A stretch of DNA of 10,321 bases from CAYRVX01 sp964642165 (GTDB lineage Bacteria; Planctomycetota; Phycisphaerae; SM23-33): assembly GCA_964642165.1 (NCBI GenBank), contig CAZXOC010000266.1:1-10321 (forward strand), given 5' to 3'. Within the stretch, counting starts at the first letter, position 1. Every line of letters starts with the position of its first letter. A program made the translations under genes and the position numbers. The notes under the pieces are model-generated. The model saw only the letters and a program-made list of their open reading frames with translations, made no database searches and was not told the DNA's origin. This document shows positions 1-5,512 of the stretch, piece by piece.

Positions 1-508
1 GCACCCACTTGCCCAGGCGGAAAAAGTAGCTCGGCTCGCAGTACCGCGCCAGCGCCCGCCCGCTGATCGCGCTCTTGTAGTCGCTCTCGCGCGCGGCCGA
101 CTCGGTCACGAACTCCTCCTGGCCCTCGTCGTACCAGCCCTCGTACGTGCCCAGGTAGATCTCGTCCCGCTCGACCAGGCGCTGCACCAGCACCTGCACG
201 CGCCGCTCGTGCCGCGCGTCGCTGGTCCGGATGAAGTCGTCGTGCGAGATGCCCAGGTCCTTCCAGAGCTGCTGGAAGTGCACGACGACCTCGTCGGCGA
301 GCTGCTGGGGCGTCTTGCCCTTCTCGGCGGCGGCCTTGACGATCTTGATGCCGTGCTCGTCCGTGCCGGTCAGGAAGTGCACGTCCCGCCCGGCCGCGCG
401 GTGGTACCGCGCCAGCACGTCGGCCGCGATCGTCGTGTACGAGTGCCCGATGTGCGGCACGTCGTTGACGTAGTAGATCGGTGTCGTAACGTAATACGTC
501 TGGCTCAT
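1..508 (-). CDS. metG: Methionyl-tRNA synthetase, N-terminal part (truncated by window edge)
   Basis: Class I aminoacyl-tRNA synthetase that charges tRNA-Met in the cytoplasm; 169 codons are visible and the rest lies beyond position 1. The protein starts MSQTYYVTTPIYYVNDVPHI, and the class I HIGH signature is at residues 19-22, followed by the methionine-pocket block FLTGTDEHGIK at residues 45-55. The connective-peptide block YEGWYDEGQEEFVTES (residues 122-137) and the SYFFRL block (160-165) are also typical. Between these two blocks there is no CxxC zinc knuckle, as in the zinc-free Bacillus-type enzymes. The KMSKS loop would lie outside the window. The ATG at 508 places the usual beta-strand of the Rossmann fold directly at the N-terminus. 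A GAGGA element lies about 13 nt upstream, a rather long spacing. The gene is divergent from the TPR gene across a 186-bp spacer. Identification is very secure. Confidence 0.97.
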   Translation of the reverse strand, partial: MSQTYYVTTPIYYVNDVPHIGHSYTTIAADVLARYHRAAGRDVHFLTGTDEHGIKIVKAAAEKGKTPQQLADEVVVHFQQLWKDLGISHDDFIRTSDARHERRVQVLVQRLVERDEIYLGTYEGWYDEGQEEFVTESAARESDYKSAISGRALARYCEPSYFFRLGKWV

Positions 509-540
509 GGGCGTCGTCGCGTCCTCACAGTGTATCCGTA

Positions 541-557
541 GCTTCCTTATCGGAAGC
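541..557. repeat. Perfect inverted repeat upstream of metG
   Basis: The arms GCTTCC (541-546) and GGAAGC (552-557) are perfect complements around a 5-nt centre. The element lies 33-49 bp upstream of the metG start codon. On the minus strand a TACACT hexamer (529-534) could be a -10 box, which would put the repeat over the spacer and -35 area. No good -35 hexamer was found, so the promoter itself is weakly supported. It could be an operator, or a hairpin if transcription starts farther upstream. The symmetry is seen directly; the role is inferred. Confidence 0.4.
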
Positions 558-592
558 GGCGAAATCAAGACTCAAACGCAATCCGGGCGTGC

Positions 593-604
593 CATCGGCC
601 GATG
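593..604. repeat. Perfect 12-bp palindrome between metG and the TPR gene
   Basis: CATCGGCCGATG reads identically on both strands with no spacer. It lies 91 bp upstream of the TPR-gene start and 85 bp upstream of metG, roughly mid-way in the divergent spacer. A gapless 12-bp palindrome is compatible with a dimeric regulator site, but in DNA this GC-rich a chance match is possible. No convincing -35/-10 pair was found beside it. Confidence 0.35.
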
Positions 605-694
605 AGGCGCAGGAGGAAACCCGCCGCCGACACGGATAGAATGGCGCAGCGGCGACCGAACCCACCGTGCCCGACTGGCGAGAAGGAGAGGACG

Positions 695-1780
695 ATGACG
701 GCCTTCCAACGAATGATCGTGTTGCTGGTGTGTGTGCCTTCGCTGGCGGGGGCGGCCCCGCCGCAGATCGCCGAGCGGCGTCTGGCCTTCGCCGAGGACC
801 TCTACCAAAGCGGCGAGAAGGCCTTCGCCCTGCTGGAGTACCGGCGGTTCCTCTTCCACCACGGCGACCATCCGCAGGCCGTCCACGCCGCCATGACCGC
901 CGCGCGGCTCTACGTCGCCTACGTGCACGACGTCGAGGCCGCCAAGCGAACCCTCACCGCCTTCGCCGCCGGCCGGCCCCGCACGCCGGGCGCCCTGCGC
1001 GCCAAGCAGTTCGCCGAGTTCCTCGAGGCCAACTCCGACTACGAGCGCAAGCCCCTGGTCCTGTTCGTCTCGGGGGCCGACGCGGAGCAGCGAGGGCAGT
1101 TCGCCGAGGCCGCCGTCTTCTACGGCGACCTCCACGCCAAGTACCCCAAGGCCCGACTGGCCGACGCGGCGCTGCTTCAGCGCGCCAAGCTGCTCGTGGA
1201 GCAGCTCCGCCGGCCGCAGGACGCCGCTACGGCGTGCCGGGCGCTGTTGCGCGGGTACCCCGGGAGCACCCACGCTCCGGAGGCGGCCTACACGTACGCC
1301 GTGGCCCTGGAGAAGCAGCACGGGGCCGCTCCCGCGACGCTCCAGGCCTACCGGGACGTGACGGTCACGTACCCGAGGACGGAGTCGGCCCGGCGCGCCG
1401 CGGACCGGCTCGAGCAGCTCCGCAAGGACCGCTTCGCCCTCCGGCGGCGGTACGAGAAGGCGTCCGTGCGGGCCTACAAGGTCCTCCACGAAGGCTACCT
1501 GGGCGGCTACCAGCAGTACGTGGTGCGTCTCACCGTGCCGAAGGACCTCTCGGAGCGGTCGCTGAAGGCCACGCTGGAGGACGCGCTGCTGGCGCACTAC
1601 CAGAAGCGCAAGCGCCCGGACCACCCCGTTCTGGTCGAGGCCTACACCAGCTACCCCGACGCCCGGGAGGGCTCGGCCCGCTGGACGCAGGGACAGGCGC
1701 CGCAGTACACCGTCAAGAAGCGCGCGGGCAAGGACGTCCTCAAGGACGTGCTGATCGACATCCTCCGCAGGAAGATGTGA
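695..1780 (+). CDS. Exported tetratricopeptide-repeat protein
   Basis: Predicted 361-residue exported protein with helical repeats of the TPR/BamD-YbgF type, which usually act as protein-binding scaffolds in the periplasm or at the outer membrane. The ATG at 695 was chosen over in-frame ATGs at 602 and 641 because an AGAAGGAGAG ribosome-binding site sits at 681-690, and because this start gives a signal peptide (residues 1-21, hydrophobic 7-20, cleavage likely near AGAA). Helix-turn-helix pairs can be read at about residues 32-75, 126-168, 170-205 and 210-245, with spaced phrases such as GQFAEAAVFYGDLHAKYPKA and AATACRALLRGYPGSTHAPE. A basic region (243-254) links to a C-terminal domain of about 105 residues (256-361) that I cannot assign; it has several Tyr residues and ends in a Lys/Arg-rich helix. 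The binding partner is unknown. It appears to be transcribed alone, convergent with the URO-D pair. Confidence 0.82.
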   Translation: MTAFQRMIVLLVCVPSLAGAAPPQIAERRLAFAEDLYQSGEKAFALLEYRRFLFHHGDHPQAVHAAMTAARLYVAYVHDVEAAKRTLTAFAAGRPRTPGALRAKQFAEFLEANSDYERKPLVLFVSGADAEQRGQFAEAAVFYGDLHAKYPKARLADAALLQRAKLLVEQLRRPQDAATACRALLRGYPGSTHAPEAAYTYAVALEKQHGAAPATLQAYRDVTVTYPRTESARRAADRLEQLRKDRFALRRRYEKASVRAYKVLHEGYLGGYQQYVVRLTVPKDLSERSLKATLEDALLAHYQKRKRPDHPVLVEAYTSYPDAREGSARWTQGQAPQYTVKKRAGKDVLKDVLIDILRRKM

Positions 1781-1787
1781 CACGGCC

Positions 1788-1801
1788 CGGCCTTACGGCC
1801 G
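1788..1801 (+). terminator. Short hairpin just after the TPR gene
   Basis: CGGCC (1788-1792) pairs with GGCCG (1797-1801) around a TTAC loop, starting 7 nt after the TPR-gene stop codon. No T tract follows, so it is a weak terminator candidate. Confidence 0.25.
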
Positions 1802-1887
1802 ATCGCACTCCGCCGCGTAGAGAGGACTTCAATGCGGCCTCATTCCGCAAGCCGAAAGCCGCCTCGCTGTTCTTTGATGCGACCTTT

Positions 1888-1955
1888 CCCGGCAGTCAAC
1901 CCGGGCCCCTTCCGATTCTCTCTCTCGCAGAGACTCCCGGCAATCCGGCCCCGGG
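1888..1955. terminator. Two related hairpins in the convergent spacer
   Basis: CCCGG (1888-1892) pairs with CCGGG (1901-1905), and CCCGG (1936-1940) pairs with CCGGG (1951-1955). Both units begin TCCCGGCA and end CCGGGC, so they look like diverged copies of one element 48 bp apart. The first is followed on the plus strand by a pyrimidine-rich tract (about 1906-1929). They lie between two genes that converge and could serve as a bidirectional termination region. The pairing is seen directly; termination is inferred, and neither has a classic U run. Confidence 0.35.
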
Positions 1956-1995
1956 CTAGCAGCAGCGTTGCCAATGCCCTGCAATACCCCTGGCG

Positions 1996-2919
1996 TCAAT
2001 TGCCCTGTTGAATGCACCGCCGGTACTCATCCAGCATCACACGATAGCTTTCGGGCGGCATGCCGGCGAAAATACAGTTGGACGTGGAGAAGACGTACCG
2101 CTTGCCGATTCCTCCATGCCTCATGCAGTACTGCACCGACTCGCGGATCTTTCCCTCGTCGGTATCCTGCAGCATGCCGCATTCGACGTTGCCCATCAGC
2201 AGCCAGTCGGGGTAGTCCCGGCGGACCTTTTCGATGTCCATGTGCCCCTGCGGGTCGACCGACTGGTAGCCGTCGATGCCGGTCTTGTAGATCTGGGGGA
2301 GGATCTCTGTGAGACACCCGTCGGAGTGCAGGAGGATCTTGCGGCCCATGTCGTGTGCTGCCTGGACGATCTCGGCGAGGTAGGGCACGACGAACTCGCC
2401 GAAGTGAGCCGGCGAGATGAACGGCTGGTCGTTGAATCCGAAGTCGTAGGTCCCCACGAAGAAGTCCGCCCCGGCGTCCGCGAGCTGCTTGAGCAGGTCC
2501 TTGGCCCGGTCGCACTTGGCCCGCGCCTCGGCATGGAGTTCGTCGGGGCGCTCGTACAGTCTCACGACGAAGTCCATGATATCCCCGCCGGTCGGCATCC
2601 AGAACACGCCCTCGCCCTCGTACCCGGCCACCAGGGCTTTGGAGCCGACCTGCTCCTTGATCGTGCGGACCTCGTCCGGGTTGTACCCGCCGCGCACCGC
2701 CGCCCAGCCCAGTTCGTCGACCAGCCGATGGCAGACAGCGGCGTCGAACATCCAGATCGCGCGCTTGCGGTCGGCCTCGGTAGCGTACTCGGCCGAGCGG
2801 ACGGGCTTCGGGTCCATGCCGAAGAACGGCCCCGGGATCTGAAACACCAGTTCCCACGTGGGCGGGTGGTCGGGCACTCCCCCGTCGAGCAGTACCTGCA
2901 ATCGATCCCTGCCCGTCAT
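1996..2919 (-). CDS. Uroporphyrinogen-decarboxylase-family protein B
   Basis: A 307-residue protein of the URO-D/corrinoid-methyltransferase superfamily (TIM barrel). The N-terminus MTGRDRLQVLLDGGVPDHPP has the usual family form in which an opening helix is followed by a D-x-x-P turn. Residues 152-180 carry the barrel strand and ISP...F..FVVPYL segment, and HSDG is at 198-201, the place where methyltransferase members have H-x-C zinc ligands. A Cys at 282 in the STSNCIFAGMPPES block matches the position of the third Cys ligand in MtaA/MtbA-type proteins. The ATG at 2919 overlaps the upstream gene's TGA as ATGA, with GGAG (2927-2930) 7 nt upstream, so translation is probably coupled. True HemE activity is unlikely because two divergent copies are paired and no other haem gene is nearby. 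The substrate is not known; a corrinoid-linked or other C1/decarboxylation reaction is only an inference. Confidence 0.85.
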   Translation of the reverse strand: MTGRDRLQVLLDGGVPDHPPTWELVFQIPGPFFGMDPKPVRSAEYATEADRKRAIWMFDAAVCHRLVDELGWAAVRGGYNPDEVRTIKEQVGSKALVAGYEGEGVFWMPTGGDIMDFVVRLYERPDELHAEARAKCDRAKDLLKQLADAGADFFVGTYDFGFNDQPFISPAHFGEFVVPYLAEIVQAAHDMGRKILLHSDGCLTEILPQIYKTGIDGYQSVDPQGHMDIEKVRRDYPDWLLMGNVECGMLQDTDEGKIRESVQYCMRHGGIGKRYVFSTSNCIFAGMPPESYRVMLDEYRRCIQQGN

Positions 2920-3902
2920 GTGCGAGCTCCGTGATCGCTTCGGAAGAAGCCGCGGACCTTGTCCAGCGCCGCACAGATCGCCTCGACGTTCTCCAGCGGC
3001 ACGCCGTCGTCGATCTCCGCCCTGAGCCACAATCCGCCCTCGGGCGAGCCGAGGGCCTCGACGGCCCGACGCACGTGGGCGTCGATGTCTGCCGGCGTGC
3101 AGAACGGGAACAACTGCCGGTCCAGGTCCAGGTCCACGCAGACCTTGCCCTTGCACGTGGCGACGAGATTGTCCAGGCCGTTGGCGCGAATCTGCGGGTT
3201 GATCACGTTGATGCCGCATTCGATCAGGTCCTGGATGATCGGGAAGATCTGGCCGTCCGAGTGCATGTACACGGAGAACCCCGCGTCGCGCACCGGGCCG
3301 TAGATGGCCCGATAGCATGGCTTGAGGTACTTGCGCCAGGCATCCGGGCCTATCGGCAGGGCCTTCTGCGTGCCGAGGTCGTCGCCGAAGTACAGAACTC
3401 GTCCGGGCTCGGCTCCGTCCGCCTGGAGCTTGGCGATCCGCAGGCGGGTCTGCCGGAGGTTGTACTCCAGCACGATGTCGATCAGTTGCTGCAGCTCGGG
3501 CGGCTCTTCGGCGAAGTCGATCATCAACTCCTCGAACCCGCGGAGGTCCTGCAATCGGAGGTACATGAACCCATGCGGCAGCCCGGCATCCTCGGTGGGC
3601 ATGGTCAGTGTGCGCACGGCCTGGCGCGTGGGCACGGGGTGGCCCGTTACGATCGCCTCGCGCCCCGTGTGCACATTGCTCCACACGCAGCCCCACACGT
3701 CCACGTGCTCGCCGGCAACGTACGTCCCTCCGACCGCATCGTAATCGCGGTCTGCGTTCTGCTTGCCAAAGACCGCCGGGTAGCGCCGGATGATCGCGTC
3801 CAGCGCTTCGCGGTGCTTCATCCACGCCGACGGCAGGATCCCGACGCCCACCGGGACGTATTCCGGTCCGTCGAAATTCATGGCCTTGATGCGGTCGCTC
3901 AC
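2916..3902 (-). CDS. Uroporphyrinogen-decarboxylase-family protein A
   Basis: A 328-residue URO-D-superfamily TIM-barrel protein, first gene of a two-gene unit. Recognisable blocks are the opening IKAMNFDGPEYVPV (5-18), YFGDDLGTQKALPIGPDAW (171-189), VYMHSDG (211-217) and ECGINVINPQ (228-237). HSDG again replaces the HxCG of zinc-binding methyltransferases. The C-terminal block reads GLWLRAEIDDGVPLENVEAI (290-309) and lacks the Cys that protein B keeps. I place the start at the GTG at 3902: GAGGA (3909-3913) lies 6 nt upstream and the protein then begins like its relatives. An in-frame ATG farther upstream (4010) would add an Arg-rich leader of unlikely coding quality and would start at the predicted transcription start. 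The pairing with protein B suggests a heteromeric complex or two consecutive steps. The exact reaction cannot be told from sequence. Confidence 0.85.
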   Translation of the reverse strand: MSDRIKAMNFDGPEYVPVGVGILPSAWMKHREALDAIIRRYPAVFGKQNADRDYDAVGGTYVAGEHVDVWGCVWSNVHTGREAIVTGHPVPTRQAVRTLTMPTEDAGLPHGFMYLRLQDLRGFEELMIDFAEEPPELQQLIDIVLEYNLRQTRLRIAKLQADGAEPGRVLYFGDDLGTQKALPIGPDAWRKYLKPCYRAIYGPVRDAGFSVYMHSDGQIFPIIQDLIECGINVINPQIRANGLDNLVATCKGKVCVDLDLDRQLFPFCTPADIDAHVRRAVEALGSPEGGLWLRAEIDDGVPLENVEAICAALDKVRGFFRSDHGART

Positions 3903-3922
3903 GTCCGGTCCTCGATGCGGCC

Positions 3923-3940
3923 GCCCCGCAGCGCCGGGGC
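3923..3940 (-). other. Hairpin in the 5' leader of the URO-D pair
   Basis: GCCCCG (3923-3928) is the perfect complement of CGGGGC (3935-3940) around a 6-nt loop. On the minus strand it sits about 20 nt upstream of the GTG start at 3902, just before the ribosome-binding site at 3909-3913. If transcription begins near 4005, this stem lies in the leader RNA and could influence ribosome access. There is no wider riboswitch-like architecture that I can recognise. Confidence 0.35.
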
Positions 3941-3995
3941 GACACCGTGTCTTTATCCGACCTTTCCTCGTTGAGCTCTCTCCCCGCGACCACCG

Positions 3996-4038
3996 CAGGG
4001 CTTCGGCCATGATTGTATACGTCCCAGGGCTTCGGCCA
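3996..4038. promoter_or_regulatory. Two 14-bp direct repeats, candidate operator
   Basis: CAGGGCTTCGGCCA occurs at 3996-4009 and again, base for base, at 4025-4038, a period of 29 bp. Each copy has internal dyad symmetry GGC-TTCG-GCC. The distal copy overlaps the proposed -35 of the URO-D promoter and the proximal copy overlaps the proposed transcription start, the geometry expected of a repressor that blocks RNA polymerase. The repeat is seen directly; the operator role is inferred, and no regulator gene is in the window. Confidence 0.5.
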
Positions 4039-4039
4039 A
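4012..4039 (-). promoter_or_regulatory. Candidate sigma70-type promoter for the URO-D pair
   Basis: On the minus strand TTGGCC (4034-4039) and TACAAT (4012-4017) are separated by 16 bp. The -10 box matches the TATAAT consensus at five of six bases, and the -35 keeps the TTG. Transcription would start near 4005, leaving a leader of about 100 nt before the GTG at 3902. The AT-rich GATTGTATAC patch (4011-4020) stands out in otherwise GC-rich DNA. Confidence 0.5.
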
Positions 4040-4243
4040 GCACAATCAGGCGTTTGAGAGATGGTGGAAGGGCTTGCAGCAGCCCGGAAGCCGGCACCAC
4101 CGGCGCGGGAACAGGCTCGTCGGCACGGCGGCTCCCCGATCGCCTGCCCGCTGGAACCGCTCGTGCGCGCGGCGGCGTCTCTGTCCCGGCGGTCCGGCTC
4201 GGGGCGGCGCGAAGAAAACCGACCTCCGCGCGGCGAAGTGGGG

Positions 4244-4249
4244 TACACT
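4244..4249 (+). promoter_or_regulatory. Possible -10 box for the sppA operon
   Basis: TACACT lies about 100 bp upstream of the sppA start. The hexamer 17 bp upstream (GACCTC, 4221-4226) is a poor -35, so this is a weak call based on the -10 box alone. Confidence 0.2.
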
Positions 4250-4346
4250 ACGTTGGAGACCGAGCGCCGCAGGAGCGGCGCGTGAGGCCCGGGGCGGCGG
4301 CAGGGGCTGCCTGTCCCGAGGCGATGACACCAACGGGAGACAAACC

Positions 4347-5498
4347 ATGTCCGATCCGATGCCGCCAACCGGTGCTTCCCCGACGCTTCAGCCCGCGCAG
4401 GCCGTTCCCCCGGCCGGGCACGCGGGGCCGTCCACCGGGCCCCCCGGCGTGCCGCAACAGCCGCCCGGGGCCCCCTACCCCCGGAGAAAGCGAAGGTCCA
4501 CCCTCCTGGTCGTCCTGCTGATCATGTGCGCCCTTGCGCTGGTGGTCTCGGTGGCCGTGAACCTGGCGTTCGTGTCGGACTTCGGCCTCGGCCTGGAGAG
4601 CGCCGGGGCCATGAAGAAGACGGTGACCCGTTCGGGCGAGCGCAGCCAGACCGTGGCCGTCTATGCCGTCGACGGCATCCTTCACGATCAGGCCGTCGCC
4701 AGGTTCCGGCAGTTCTACAACACCGTCGCGGGCGACGACGACGTCCAGGCGGTGGTGCTGCGGGTCAACAGCCCGGGCGGCGGGGTGACCGCCTCCGACC
4801 AGATCTGCGAGATGGTCAAGGACCTCCGCTCGGCCGGGAAGAAGGTCGTGGTCTCGATGGGCGCCGTCGCGGCCAGCGGGGGCTACTACATCTCGGCCCC
4901 GGCCGACGAGATCTACGCCGAGGCCACCACCGTTACCGGCAGCATCGGCGTGCTCGCCTGGTGGGTCGCCCTGAAGGGCACGCTGGACAAGATCGGGGCC
5001 GAGCCCGTCATCATCAAGTCCAGCCACGCCGAGGGATGGAAGGACGCGTGGGGCGGATTCGACCCGCCGCACGACTACCAGCGACAGCACATCCAGGACG
5101 TGCTGGACAAGATGCAGGAGCGGTTCGAGGAGGTGGTGCAGGCCGGTCGCGGCAAGCGGCTCAACCCCCAGCCCGCCAGCTACGAGATCCCCCCCAGCCG
5201 GGAGGGCGCCCAGCCCATTCGCCACAACGAGACCGAACCGTTCAACGGGAAGATCTACCTCGCCGAACGGGCCCTGGAGCTGGGCCTGATCGACCGGATC
5301 GGCTACCAGGACGCGGCGATCCAGCGGGCGGTGAAGCTGGCGGGCCTGGACGACGAGCGGGTCGTGCGGTACTCGCGGCGAAGGACCTTCATGGAGACGC
5401 TGATGGACAGCAGGACCGACGCGTCGTTCAAGCTGGATCGGCGTCTGCTCGAGAGCCTCCGGACGCCGCGCCTCATGATGCTCTGGCAGGTGGACTGA
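4347..5498 (+). CDS. sppA: SppA-type signal peptide peptidase (S49 family)
   Basis: A 383-residue membrane-bound serine peptidase of family S49, which normally degrades released signal peptides and membrane fragments. Residues 1-46 are Pro-rich and likely cytoplasmic, RRKRR (46-50) gives the positive-inside flank, and residues 52-74 are a single membrane helix. The catalytic domain follows: NSPGGG at 141-146, the serine block AVAASGGYYIS (173-183) with catalytic Ser177, TGSIGV (197-202) and the lysine block EGWKDAW (229-235) with Lys232, matching the Ser-Lys dyad of the Bacillus enzyme. A typical AERALELGLIDRIG block is at 306-319. The size fits the single-domain form rather than the 618-residue tandem E. 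coli form. The ATG at 4347 has GGGAG (4335-4339) 7 nt upstream. It is the first gene of a three-gene operon, with the next start only 14 bp away. The C-terminal 35 residues are charged and unassigned. Confidence 0.93.
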   Translation: MSDPMPPTGASPTLQPAQAVPPAGHAGPSTGPPGVPQQPPGAPYPRRKRRSTLLVVLLIMCALALVVSVAVNLAFVSDFGLGLESAGAMKKTVTRSGERSQTVAVYAVDGILHDQAVARFRQFYNTVAGDDDVQAVVLRVNSPGGGVTASDQICEMVKDLRSAGKKVVVSMGAVAASGGYYISAPADEIYAEATTVTGSIGVLAWWVALKGTLDKIGAEPVIIKSSHAEGWKDAWGGFDPPHDYQRQHIQDVLDKMQERFEEVVQAGRGKRLNPQPASYEIPPSREGAQPIRHNETEPFNGKIYLAERALELGLIDRIGYQDAAIQRAVKLAGLDDERVVRYSRRRTFMETLMDSRTDASFKLDRRLLESLRTPRLMMLWQVD

Positions 5499-5512
5499 GG
5501 CCCGGCGCTGAC

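Larger units (their letters stand above)
3903..4346. other. Divergent regulatory region between the URO-D pair and sppA
   Basis: This 444-bp stretch has no credible gene. Its URO-D-proximal half contains a leader hairpin (3923-3940), a direct repeat (3996-4009 and 4025-4038) and a candidate minus-strand promoter (4012-4039). Its sppA-proximal half is GC-rich (4060-4240) with no clear signal except a TACACT hexamer at 4244-4249. Short open frames across it lack ribosome-binding sites and recognisable protein features. Confidence 0.7.

Noticed and set aside
637..642. TAGAAT as a -10 box for the TPR gene.
   Set aside because: The region 15-19 bp upstream is purine-rich with no -35 resemblance.
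572..1783. A 403-codon minus-strand open frame across the TPR gene.
   Set aside because: It is a Val/Leu/Gly/Arg-rich mirror of the real gene. The plus-strand frame has a ribosome-binding site, signal peptide and repeat pattern.
1829..2017. A 62-codon minus-strand open frame in the convergent spacer.
   Set aside because: No ribosome-binding site, overlap with the hairpins and a biased composition; it looks like non-coding sequence.
1996..3902. Calling either URO-D-like gene hemE.
   Set aside because: The sequences are divergent, carry HSDG methyltransferase-like blocks and are paired, and no other haem-pathway gene is nearby.
4061..4285. A 74-codon plus-strand open frame upstream of sppA.
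   Set aside because: No ribosome-binding site before its ATG, an Arg/Pro/Ala-rich product, and it lies in the divergent regulatory region.
1996..4368. A 790-codon open frame on the minus strand that could be read as one long protein.
   Set aside because: Only its last 307 codons look like protein. The upstream part is the Arg-rich out-of-frame reading of URO-D protein A, and protein B has its own ATG and ribosome-binding site.
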